From NCBI RefSeq assembly GCF_019264355.1, contig NZ_JAHVAH010000001.1, positions 1,658,001-1,722,000 on the forward strand: a DNA stretch of 64,000 nucleotides, read 5' to 3'. The notes beneath the pieces are model-generated. The model ran no database searches and was not told the origin of the DNA. It saw only the letters and a program-made list of their open reading frames with translations. The stretch's first letter is position 1. Each line of letters starts with the position of its first letter. Shown here one piece after another: positions 54,211 to 62,000 of this stretch. The translations under genes were made by a program, and so were the position numbers. The stretch is from Sphingomicrobium clamense (lineage in GTDB: Bacteria; Pseudomonadota; Alphaproteobacteria; Sphingomonadales; Sphingomonadaceae).

Positions 54211-54737
54211 CACGCGATGTCGATCGCTTGAGGCATTTTCCGGTGGCCCTCCTCACCACTGTGGCCAGCCCAAGTTCGATTTACCCTTAACACAAATCAA
54301 CTCGTAAAATCAGCCTTCCACCAGAGTTAGATTGGGGGTGAAATCATTTGCATTCCGCACAATACCCGCAGCCTTCCGACACTCCAGGAGCATATGATCT
54401 CCGGCGAATCCGACCATAGGGGGGCATTGATCGAGGTTCGCTGCTGTCATCAACCCGCCACAATATGTGCCCTACTTTCAACAGTGTCGGCACAATCGGT
54501 TGATCCTCCCGAGAGAGACGAGATTTTCACGGTCCCGACGGGTTGTTTTTGCAGGTCATTGAGGTAAGGGCGGACTCATTGGGTTGCGGGGTATCGGCAG
54601 CCGGGGATGCGGGGTCATCGCACAGCGCGTGGCAAAAAAGTGACCTTCCTTCGGGGAGTTGTCACTTTCCTGACTTATTTCCCCTCTAGCGGGCCCCTCG
54701 CCTGAGAGCGGGTATTACTCAACCATTGGGGTTTACA
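54211..54737. other. 527-bp gene-free region upstream of the TonB receptor
   Basis: Contains the divergent promoters of the CadC-like gene and the TonB receptor. A possible 57-codon frame (54394-54567, ATG after AGGAG at a short spacing of three bases) has no recognised homology and an uneven codon pattern, so I do not call it a gene. The striking item is a hairpin at 54634-54668. The 70 bases directly before the receptor gene, after TTCCTGACTTATTTCCCC, show no clear operator. No Fur-like box was recognised. Confidence 0.6.
54634..54668 (-). terminator. Hairpin with TTCG tetraloop and T6 tract on the minus strand
   Basis: AAAGTGAC-CTTCC-TTCG-GGGAG-TT-GTCACTTT: an 8-pair outer and 5-pair inner stem (one G-U) closed by the very stable C(UUCG)G loop. 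Read on the minus strand it is followed by TTTTTT, a good intrinsic terminator; on the plus strand it is a leader hairpin about 70 bases before the receptor start. Confidence 0.55.
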
Positions 54738-57179
54738 GTGAAAAAACTTATTCTGCTGAGCAGCACGGCCGTTTTCCTGCCGTCGGCTGCTTTCGCCCAG
54801 TCGACCGGTTCGGTCGACTTCGAAGAAGCCATCGTCATCACCGGCGCTGCCAACCAGGACATTGACGGGATCCAGATCCCCGAAACGTCCAAGCCGAAGC
54901 AGATCCTCGGTGAAGAAGTCCTCGAGCGCCAGAGCCCCGGCCAGACCGTACTCGACGCGACCAACATCGTCCCGGGCGTGAGCTTCACCTCGAACGACGC
55001 ATATGGCGGTTCGGGCGGTGAAATCATCATGCGCGGCTTCGACGATTCGCGCGTCTCGATCACGTTCGACGGTATCCCGCTCAACGACAGCGGCAACTAT
55101 CAAATCTACACCGGCCAGACCCTCGACGGCGAACTCGTCGAGCAGGTCAACGTCAACCTCGGCACGACCGACGTCGACAGCCCGACCGCATCGGCCGTCG
55201 GTGGTACGGTCAACTACCGCATGCGTAACCCGGAAGACGATTTCGGTGCGCAGTTCGTGCAGTCGATCGGCGAGTACAACTTCTACCGTACTTTCATGTC
55301 GATCGACACTGGCGAGATCTTCAAGAACACCGGCATCACCGGTCTCGTTGCGGTCAGCCACGAAGAATATGACAACGCCTATAACGGCTACGGCCAGGTG
55401 AACCGTCAGCAGGTCAACGCCAAGGTTCACATCCCGGTCAGCGAAATCAACGGCGACTTCGTCAACATCTCGGGTCACTACAACACGATTCGCAACAATT
55501 TCTTCGGCTCGGTCGGCCTCCGCTACGACCGTGCGCCGGGCGGCGGCTTCCCGCAGACCAAGGACGAGCGTGAATATTCGCTCAACTTCCCCTGCACCAC
55601 CGAAGTCCCCTCGCCGGGCACCCGCGACGGTGAAAACGGTTGCGGCACCGAGTTCGAGCGTCGCTACAACCCGGCCAACACCGGCAACATCCGTATCGGC
55701 GCCCGCTTCACCCTGGCCGACGATCTCGTGCTCACGCTCGACCCGTCCTACCAGTATGTGAAGGCGAATGGCGGCGGCACCCGTGGCGCCGAGGAAGGGT
55801 TCAACTTCCAGGGCTTCTCGGGTTACCTCGGCGGTCGTCCCTATTTCGGTGGCGTCGACCTCAACGGTGACGGCGACACGCTCGACCGCGTGACCGTGCT
55901 GACCCCGTCGCAGACCCGTACGCATCGCTACGGCCTGATCTCGGGTCTTCGTTACAACATCAACGACAACCACACGGTCCGTCTCAGCTACACGCACGAC
56001 TACGCCAACCACCGCCAGACCGGCCAGGTCGGCCGCGTGCGTCGCGACGGTGAGCCGGTCACGGTCTTCCCGATCGACGATCCGCTGTTCGCCGCCAACG
56101 GCAACATCCTGCAGAAGCGTGACCGCCAGAGCTACGCGATCCTCAACCAGATCGCCGGTGAATGGCGCGGTGAATTCGACGCCCTGACCGTCAACGTCGG
56201 TGCGCGTTTCCCGTTCTTCAAACGCGACCTCGAGAACTACTGCTTCACGACCTCGCCTTCGGGCTTCGTCGACTGCTTCGGTCAGAATGCGGCGGAAGAA
56301 GCGGCCTATGCGGCTGCCAACCCCGACGCGGCGCCGCCGCAGCAGCGTATCCTCAAGTATGACGACTTCCTGCCGAACGTGGGTGCCGTCTACGAGATCA
56401 GCAACAACTTCTCGGTCTTCGGCAGCTACGCCAAGTCGATCTCGGTCCCGGGTACCGACGCGCTGTACGACAGCTTTTTCTTCGACGAAGACAGCCCCGC
56501 CGGCCAGCCGGTTCCGGAAACCACCGACACGTTCGACGGTGGTGTCCGTTACCTCAGCTCGAAGGTGCAGGCGCAGGTCAACGGTTGGTACACCAAGTTC
56601 AACAACCGCCTCGCGGTTTCGTACAATGTCGAACTTGACGAATATATCTTCCGTAACCTCGGCCCGGTCGACAAGTACGGCATCGACGCATCGGTCGCCT
56701 ACGCGCCGATCCCCGAGCTGACGCTTTACGCCTTCGGTTCGGTCTACGACTCGGAAATCAAGGAAGACGTCGAAATCGATGCGGGCGTGTTCGCCCCGAC
56801 CGCCGGCAAGCGTGAGGGCGGTGCTCCGACCCACATGTTCGGTGGTTCGGTCGTGACCGAACTCGGTGACTTCTCGGCGGGCCTGACCGCCAAGTACACC
56901 GGTGGTCGTTACCTGTACGACACCAACGAGCCGGCCTCCCGCGATCGTTTCCCGGCCAAGACCGATGGCTACTGGATGGTCAACGCGGACATCCGCTACG
57001 ACCTCGAGAACCTGGTCGACGGCCTGGACAACAGCTTCGTCCAGCTCAACGTCTACAACCTGTTCGACACGCTTTATGTCGGCAGCTTCGGTGCTCGCCT
57101 GAGCCCGGACGACGGCACGCCGTTCGCCCAGATCGGTGTTCCGCGTACCGTGTCGGCGACGCTGAGCCTCGGCTTCTAA
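54738..57179 (+). CDS. TonB-dependent outer-membrane receptor
   Basis: 813 aa. Signal peptide MKKLILLSSTAVFLPSAAFA|QS, then a plug domain (about 50-170; LDATNIVPGVSFTSND, IIMRGFDDSRVSITFDGIPL, NDSGNYQIYTGQ, VGGTVNYRMRNP) and a 22-strand-type barrel that ends with the canonical aromatic SATLSLGF. The TonB box appears at EEAIVITG. No FecA-like signalling domain, so import is the expected role; the ligand is unknown. Codon use (many CGT, GGT) differs from neighbours and suggests strong expression. GTG 54738 is chosen over TTG 54726; GGGG lies six bases before it. Confidence 0.92.
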   Translation: MKKLILLSSTAVFLPSAAFAQSTGSVDFEEAIVITGAANQDIDGIQIPETSKPKQILGEEVLERQSPGQTVLDATNIVPGVSFTSNDAYGGSGGEIIMRGFDDSRVSITFDGIPLNDSGNYQIYTGQTLDGELVEQVNVNLGTTDVDSPTASAVGGTVNYRMRNPEDDFGAQFVQSIGEYNFYRTFMSIDTGEIFKNTGITGLVAVSHEEYDNAYNGYGQVNRQQVNAKVHIPVSEINGDFVNISGHYNTIRNNFFGSVGLRYDRAPGGGFPQTKDEREYSLNFPCTTEVPSPGTRDGENGCGTEFERRYNPANTGNIRIGARFTLADDLVLTLDPSYQYVKANGGGTRGAEEGFNFQGFSGYLGGRPYFGGVDLNGDGDTLDRVTVLTPSQTRTHRYGLISGLRYNINDNHTVRLSYTHDYANHRQTGQVGRVRRDGEPVTVFPIDDPLFAANGNILQKRDRQSYAILNQIAGEWRGEFDALTVNVGARFPFFKRDLENYCFTTSPSGFVDCFGQNAAEEAAYAAANPDAAPPQQRILKYDDFLPNVGAVYEISNNFSVFGSYAKSISVPGTDALYDSFFFDEDSPAGQPVPETTDTFDGGVRYLSSKVQAQVNGWYTKFNNRLAVSYNVELDEYIFRNLGPVDKYGIDASVAYAPIPELTLYAFGSVYDSEIKEDVEIDAGVFAPTAGKREGGAPTHMFGGSVVTELGDFSAGLTAKYTGGRYLYDTNEPASRDRFPAKTDGYWMVNADIRYDLENLVDGLDNSFVQLNVYNLFDTLYVGSFGARLSPDDGTPFAQIGVPRTVSATLSLGF

Positions 57180-57205
57180 GCCAGGGCCTCACGGCACAGA
57201 AAAAC

Positions 57206-57243
57206 GGGCGTCGCATCTCGATGATGCGGCGCCCTTTTTCTTT
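57206..57243 (+). terminator. Intrinsic terminator after the TonB receptor
   Basis: GGGCGTCGCATC-TCGAT-GATGCGGCGCCC (12 pairs, one G-U) followed by TTTTTCTTTT, 26 bases after the stop codon. Strong Rho-independent terminator. Confidence 0.9.
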
Positions 57244-57325
57244 TCGTTCAAGTGACTTGACCTAAAATCCTGATTCGCCCACCACGCCGCCTTCCGATCC
57301 GCACCCGAATTGTCAGGACTTTTCC

Positions 57326-58321
57326 GTGCCCTTTCGTCTCGATCATTCTCGCAAGATACTGGCGCTGAGCGTAGCCGCGCTCGGCTTGCCGACCGCGGCC
57401 CATGCGAGCGAACCGGATCACGCCCCCGAGGCGATCGAGAGCTGGTCGCTCGCCACGCTGGACGAACGGCCGCTTGGCGGAGTTGCCGCAACCGACATCC
57501 TCCAGCAAGTCGGCCCCGCAATCGTCGAGGAAGAGGCGGAAGAGCGCCGCGACTACGCCTCGTTCGGCGAGGACGTGAAGGCGATCGATTGGGAATTGGC
57601 TGCTGTCGGTGGCTATTACACCGCGATCAACTTCTCCAAATTGTTTAAAAACCCTCAGCCGCCGCGCTTCAAGAAGGAAGGCTGGTTCGGCAAGGACACC
57701 AAGCATATGGGCGTCGACAAGCTCGCCCATGCTTACTCGACCTACATCGTCTCCGAGCTGCTCTACCACCGCCTCAAGAACAAGACGAACGACGCGCCCG
57801 GCATCGAATGGACCGCCGCAGCGCTCGCGTCGGGGATCATGATGTGGTCGGAAGCCTTCGACAGCATCGAGCCCGACAGCGGCTGGTCGTGGGAAGACGT
57901 TGCGATGAATACCGCGGGCGCCGGCTTTTCGGTCCTGCGCAACGCGGTCCCCGGCCTCGACGAGAAGATCGACTATCGCATGATGGTGAAGCCTAACGAG
58001 GACATCTACACCATCTCGGGCCAGAAGCATTTCGAGCAGCAGCGCTATTTCTTCGCCATCAAGCCCGCGGGCTTCAAGGGCATGGAAGATAGCCCGTTAC
58101 GCTTCACCGAACTCCACGTCGGCTACCACGCCAAGGACTTCCTCTACGAAGACCGCGACGCCGGGATCGAGCCCAAGCGCCACATCTTCGTCGGTGTCGG
58201 CCTCAACTTCAACGAGCTCCTCTTCAAGCGCTCGAAGAGCAAGACCATGCGCACGGTCGGCGAGGTCACGACCTACTTCCAGCCGCCTTACTCGGCGCTC
58301 CACGTCAACGTCACCGAGTAA
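57326..58321 (+). CDS. DUF2279/YfiM-like exported protein
   Basis: 331 aa. A signal peptide (ILALSVAALGLPTAAHA|SE) is followed by an acidic linker and the core, with WFGKDTKHMGVDKLAHAYST, LLYHRLKNKTNDAPGIEW, AAALASGIMMWSEAFDSIEP and SWEDVAMNTAGAGFSVL, as in DUF2279 lipoproteins of unknown role. A long C-terminal part follows (YDRDAGIEPKRHIFVGVGL region), suggesting a beta-rich outer-membrane-facing domain; this is inference. Start GTG 57326 with AGGA eight bases upstream. Monocistronic; downstream of the receptor terminator. Confidence 0.78.
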   Translation: MPFRLDHSRKILALSVAALGLPTAAHASEPDHAPEAIESWSLATLDERPLGGVAATDILQQVGPAIVEEEAEERRDYASFGEDVKAIDWELAAVGGYYTAINFSKLFKNPQPPRFKKEGWFGKDTKHMGVDKLAHAYSTYIVSELLYHRLKNKTNDAPGIEWTAAALASGIMMWSEAFDSIEPDSGWSWEDVAMNTAGAGFSVLRNAVPGLDEKIDYRMMVKPNEDIYTISGQKHFEQQRYFFAIKPAGFKGMEDSPLRFTELHVGYHAKDFLYEDRDAGIEPKRHIFVGVGLNFNELLFKRSKSKTMRTVGEVTTYFQPPYSALHVNVTE

Positions 58322-58330
58322 GTGCCGCGC

Positions 58331-58738
58331 CTATTCGGGGCGGATCGCCACCGCGTAGCCACCGCCCGGCGCCATCGTCAGGCTGAGCGTGTCGGCAGAG
58401 GTCTTCGCATAACGCACGATCTCGAAGTCGAAGCGCGTTGGCCCCTGATAGTGCGTACCCTCCGCGTCGCGATAGACGGTCGCGACGTAGCGGCGCCCCG
58501 CGTCGAGAAAGTCGGGCGCAACATCGACCGTCCGCCCGGTCTCGTCGGTCCCGCCGCCGAGCCACCAGCTCTCGCCGCCCCGCTCCTTGCGCGCGATCGT
58601 GACATAGTCGCCGACCGCCGAATCGAGCACCAGGCTCTCTTCCCAGTCGACCGGCACTTGCTTGATGAAGTCGAACGCCTCCGGATGCTCGGCATAATGT
58701 TCGGGCAGGTGCGCAACCATCTGGATCGGCGAATAGTG
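58331..58738 (-). pseudogene. 3' fragment of a glycoside hydrolase family 97 gene
   Basis: Encodes only the C-terminal beta domain of a GH97 alpha-glucosidase: YSPIQMVAHLPEHYAEHPEA, FIKQVPVDWEESLVLDSAVG, DYVTIARKERGGESWWLGGG and ATVYRDAEGTHYQGPT up to the stop at 58331. About 135 residues of roughly 680. The homology stops at about 58738 and the upstream frame (VQHNLIVCRD) is unrelated, so the catalytic domain is missing. The fragment marks a recombination breakpoint; the lost part is not elsewhere in the window. Confidence 0.8.
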
Positions 58739-58818
58739 ACGGTCGCGGCAAACGATCAGATTATGCTGGACCCTTGGGGGTATCGCCTGCTGGCACGAAG
58801 ATCGCAGTGACGTCGGCC

Positions 58819-59606
58819 TTAGCGAAGGCGCTCGAACATTGTGGGCCCGCAGGCTGGAACAGCGACGATCCGCTCGTTTGGAAACGTCTGCTCAATAGCG
58901 CCCCGAGTGCCCACAATGTAGCGAATTTCGAGTTGATCGAGAAACTCGCTACGTTGCGCTGCGGGGAGCCTGCCGGATGCGATATTGGCCGGCAGGAGCG
59001 ACGTGCGCGCGTGGGTTAGCGCGGAAATGCGGGCGCTATCGTCTGGGTCGAGAAATAGGACAGGCGCTCCAAATTCCTCACTTGCAGCAAGGCAAGTAAA
59101 CATACGCCGATCGTCATCTTGCAGGACCATGGGAGCCGCTTGTCGGGCGCGCTCGAATGTCACGCCAGCATAGGCCAAGTTCGCAAAGCTCGAGAGAATG
59201 AGGCTGGCAGATAAGATTGTGATCGCTGCGTTGCGCGTCGCTTGTTTGCGAAGAAGCGGCACGAGAATTCCTGAAAGCAGCACGAGAACGCCGAGGCTGA
59301 AGTAGCGTGCGTCGAAATAGCCGGTCGCGATCAGCGCCGGCAGATTGCTGAATGTCGCCAGGAGAAAGAATAGTGCCAGCCGAAGATCGTCAGACTGCCG
59401 GGGAAGATTGAGCAAGTGGCGATGCTTCACGGCCACGACGGTCAGACCTAGTAGAGCCAAGCCGAGGAATAGATGCGGCGCCCATAGAAAATTGGGCACG
59501 AAAGTCACCAGCTTGGACATGATTTTCGCGAACCATTCACCCGGAGCGTCGAATAGGGTCGCAGGCGCACCCCCTGCAAGAAACGTATGAGCCTCTTCGC
59601 GATCAA
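58819..59606 (-). pseudogene. 3' fragment of a multi-pass membrane glycosyltransferase-like gene
   Basis: About 260 residues: several hydrophobic helices (LFLGLALLGLTVVAVKH, LALFFLLATFSNLPALIATG, LGVLVLLSGILVPLLRK, AAITILSASLILSSFANLAY) and a soluble tail ending FERLR. The layout resembles the C-terminal half of PMT/ArnT-like polyprenyl-dependent glycosyltransferases, but the catalytic N-terminal loops are missing, and I cannot assign a specific family. The frame runs into the tRNA-Gly remnant at 59607 without a start of its own (the apparent ATG at 59643 is the antisense of the tRNA). Base composition is more AT-rich than the main chromosome. Confidence 0.6.
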
Positions 59607-59648
59607 GCGGGTGTAGCTCAATGGTAGAGCAGGAGCTTCCCAAGCTAC
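59607..59648 (+). pseudogene. 5' half of tRNA-Gly (CCC)
   Basis: Matches tRNA-Gly from base 1 through the anticodon arm: GCGGGTG acceptor strand, TAGCTCAATGGTAGAGC D-arm, loop TTCCCAA with anticodon CCC. It stops at GCTAC; the T-arm and 3' acceptor strand are replaced by CCGAAAGGGCAGTTTTCCG. No tRNA can form. The left side abuts a truncated coding fragment, so both sides are junctions. Typical remnant of integration at a tRNA gene. Confidence 0.8.
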
Positions 59649-60012
59649 CCGAAAGGGCAGTTTTCCGCCATCGCTGCTGTAAACTGCGCGAAAATCGCTC
59701 GTTTTAGATCAATAGTTTACAGATGGCCTGTAAACTGGATCGAGCAGTCCTCTGCCCTCGCCTCCACCACCGTCAAGCGTCTGCTATGCGCCCCATGTCG
59801 GCCGTTGGCCTAAGTCTGAGACGGAATGAAAGCGGACTGGCGGCAATTAGTCAGCGATTATCCAAGCGTTCGGAACTGGCGAACGGACTAAGGTGCTTGA
59901 GTTTTGAACTCACAATAACTTGTTATAAAGAATGAGCTTTTTAAAGTCTTCGGCCTCGTGCAACAGGAAATTCTAAACGAAGCGTTAACCCTTTTCGCTC
60001 CATAAGTTGGAA
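59649..60012 (+). other. Gene-free junction region between tRNA-Gly half and the MASE1-GGDEF gene
   Basis: Holds the CTGTAAACT arm repeats and AT-rich sequence. A 70-codon frame at 59723-59935 has no recognised homology and no Shine-Dalgarno. GAGTT-TTG-AACTC at about 59900 is a short palindrome near TTATAAAG, possibly the promoter of the downstream gene. Nothing else is recognised. Confidence 0.55.
59677..59736. repeat. Three CTGTAAACT arms (two direct, one inverted), att-like
   Basis: CTGTAAACT at 59677-59685 and 59728-59736, and its inverse AGTTTACAG at 59714-59722. Arranged around AAAATCGCTCGTTTTAGATC immediately downstream of the broken tRNA-Gly, they look like the arm- or core-type recombinase sites of an integrative element's attachment region. 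No integrase gene is present in the window. Confidence 0.6.
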
Positions 60013-61842
60013 ATGCACAGTCCTACCTTCCCGTTTCACCCCTGTTTGCGGTCTGTCGCGATCTCTAGTGCTGTGGGGTTGGCCTACTACCTCACTGCGT
60101 ATTTTTCGCTCGAATTCACGCAGTCGACCAACGGCTTGGCCACTATTTGGCCGGCAAGCGGAATCTTCGTCGCCGCGCTGTTGCTCGCCAAACGCGGGCC
60201 CAGGATGCCGATTATCGCGACGGTCGCAGCGGCAAGCCTAATTTCCAACACTCAGTTCGGCGCATCGTCTATCGAAGCGGCGGGATACACGGTCGCCAAC
60301 ATCGTTGAAGGCGTCGTGATTGCGCAACTCGTGCGCCGCGGTGCCAACGCCTCGCGCGAGCTCGACAATACCCGGTGGCTCATGACTTTCCTGATTGCGA
60401 CCGTGTTCGGAAGCTTCGTCAGCGGCGCGGTAGCCAGTCTGCTAGCTGGGCACCCGAGCCTCCCCTTTTTCGTATCATGGTCGCTGACGGTCTGCCTGGG
60501 CACGCTCATCGTCGTTCCGTTCGTCATCACTGTTGTGACAGGGTTGCGCGAGCGAGGGGCCTTCTTCCTCCTACGGGACGCTGCGGTTTTGACTGGTCTT
60601 ACCCTTGCCGTTTCAGTTATCGGCTCCTTCATCTTCGACCCCGGTGGCGAAAAATATCTTTTTCTTCCCGTGGTCGGCGTGATCGTGGCGACCTACCTTT
60701 TCGGCGCGAGTGGCGCTTCGGTGAGCATCAGCCTCGTCGCGATCACCGCAACCTTGCACACCGATTTCGCCAGTTCCGGGGCTGGCATTCTCGGACTTAA
60801 CCAGGACATTCTCTTCCTTCAAGTATACCTCGTCTGTCTGTTCTGCGCCGTATGGCCGCTCTCGGCGTTGATCGCGAACCGGGAGCACCTTCTTGCCCGA
60901 TATGCGGAAGCAAACGGCCACCTCGAGCTTGCCGAGAGCACCGCGAGTGTGGGGCACTGGTACTTCGACAAAGACGGATCGTCGCTGGTCTGGTCCGACG
61001 AAGTCTATCGCATCCATGGCGTCCGGGCCGACGACCTCGATTTCAGCGAAGGTGTTGAACTCGAGAATCCTGCATCGCTCGCGCTCTACCATCCCGACGA
61101 TCGGGAGGTCGTGCGCGCAATTTTGCTTGACGCCTTGAGCAGCGAGCAGGGCTTTTCCTATCGCGCAAGGATTTTGCGACCCGACGGCACGTACCGGCAC
61201 GTCTCAAGCATCGGACATCCAAGATTTGGCAGTGACGGCGAGTTCGACGGCCTGTTCGGGACAGTCCAGGATGTCACCCGTGAGACCGAAGTTCTCGAGC
61301 AACTTCGCATCGCGCGGGTTGCCGCTGTCGAAGATGCGAAGACTGCCAAGCGACTGGCCGAGACAGACGAGCTGACCGGAATTGCGAACCGTCGAAAGAT
61401 TCTCGGAGATTTGCGCACGGTCTCGCGTTCGGGCAGGGCAGCCGCACAGCAGGTAACTATAGCGATCTTAGACGTTGATCATTTCAAGTCGGTCAACGAC
61501 CAGCACGGACACCAAGCCGGTGACACCGTGTTGAAGCGGGTGGCGAGGATAATCTCCGATGAACTGCGGTCCACGGACTATTTCGGTAGGCTTGGCGGCG
61601 AGGAATTTCTCGTGGTGCTGCCCGGAGAGAATGGCATGAGCGCATCGCTCATCCTCGAGCGTTTGCGAAAGCGCATAGCCCAGGAACGATGGCAGGCGCC
61701 CGGCCTCGCGCAGGTTACCATCAGCGCCGGGGTGGCGACCATGACCGAGGACGAAACGATGGAGACCGTATTGCGGCGGGCCGACGACGCTCTGTATCAA
61801 GCCAAGGAAAATGGCCGCAACTTGCTGCAGATCGCGGCCTAA
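60013..61842 (+). CDS. MASE1-PAS-GGDEF diguanylate cyclase
   Basis: 609 aa. Residues about 20-300 are a MASE1 membrane sensor (AYYLTAYFSLEFTQSTNGLA, TIWPASGIFVAALLLAKRGP and further helices), then a PAS_3-like domain (about 315-435; ESTASVGHWYFDKDGSSLVW) and GGDEF (about 450-605; LDVDHFKSVNDQHGHQAGDT, FGRLGGEEFLVVLPG, GADDALYQAKENGRN-like end). The active site GGEEF is intact and RSTD nine residues before it is a proper RxxD inhibition site, unlike the other GGDEF proteins here. ATG 60013; TTG 60007 also possible. It lies between two tRNA remnants and its AT content is higher, so it may be imported. Confidence 0.88.
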   Translation: MHSPTFPFHPCLRSVAISSAVGLAYYLTAYFSLEFTQSTNGLATIWPASGIFVAALLLAKRGPRMPIIATVAAASLISNTQFGASSIEAAGYTVANIVEGVVIAQLVRRGANASRELDNTRWLMTFLIATVFGSFVSGAVASLLAGHPSLPFFVSWSLTVCLGTLIVVPFVITVVTGLRERGAFFLLRDAAVLTGLTLAVSVIGSFIFDPGGEKYLFLPVVGVIVATYLFGASGASVSISLVAITATLHTDFASSGAGILGLNQDILFLQVYLVCLFCAVWPLSALIANREHLLARYAEANGHLELAESTASVGHWYFDKDGSSLVWSDEVYRIHGVRADDLDFSEGVELENPASLALYHPDDREVVRAILLDALSSEQGFSYRARILRPDGTYRHVSSIGHPRFGSDGEFDGLFGTVQDVTRETEVLEQLRIARVAAVEDAKTAKRLAETDELTGIANRRKILGDLRTVSRSGRAAAQQVTIAILDVDHFKSVNDQHGHQAGDTVLKRVARIISDELRSTDYFGRLGGEEFLVVLPGENGMSASLILERLRKRIAQERWQAPGLAQVTISAGVATMTEDETMETVLRRADDALYQAKENGRNLLQIAA

Positions 61843-61934
61843 ATTCAGCTTCGACACGGGCAAACGCCCTAACTCACGTATCCGGATCGTTCGCCGCCTG
61901 GCCGGTTTAGGGTGGAAAGCGGACAGCCGGACTA

Positions 61935-61959
61935 AGAATTCGACAATTATCGGAATTCT
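61935..61959. terminator. Hairpin between convergent genes
   Basis: AGAATTC (61935-61941) and GAATTCT (61953-61959) are perfect 7-base inverted arms around GACAATTATCG. It separates the MASE1-GGDEF and HWE-kinase genes, but no T-run follows. Its right arm lies inside the tRNA-like remnant. Confidence 0.35.
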
Positions 61960-62000
61960 AATCCGCGTATCGGCGGTTCAAGTCCCTCCTTTTGCAACCA
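61950..62000 (+). pseudogene. tRNA-like 3' half (anticodon TCT, Arg-like)
   Basis: From the anticodon arm to the end the spacing of a tRNA is respected: TCGGA-ATTCTAA-TCCGC (anticodon TCT), 5-base variable loop GTATC, T-arm GGCGG-TTCAAGT-CCCTC, acceptor CTTTTGC, then A and ACCA. One mismatch in the T-stem, one in the anticodon stem and one extra base before the CCA point to decay. There is no D-arm or 5' acceptor strand upstream. The antisense strand is the end of the HWE-kinase gene. Confidence 0.5.

Noticed and set aside
54394..54567. 57-codon frame after AGGAG upstream of the TonB receptor
   Set aside because: Spacing of three bases, many cysteines and no homology; possible but not supportable.
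54675..56834. 719-codon open frame antisense to the TonB receptor
   Set aside because: Valine/aspartate/arginine-rich translation with no domain; it exists because the receptor uses GGT/CGT/GAC-type codons without antisense stops.
59966..59986. EcfG (general stress sigma) promoter before the MASE1 gene
   Set aside because: GGAAA and CGTT are present but only 12 bases apart, not the 16-17 needed.
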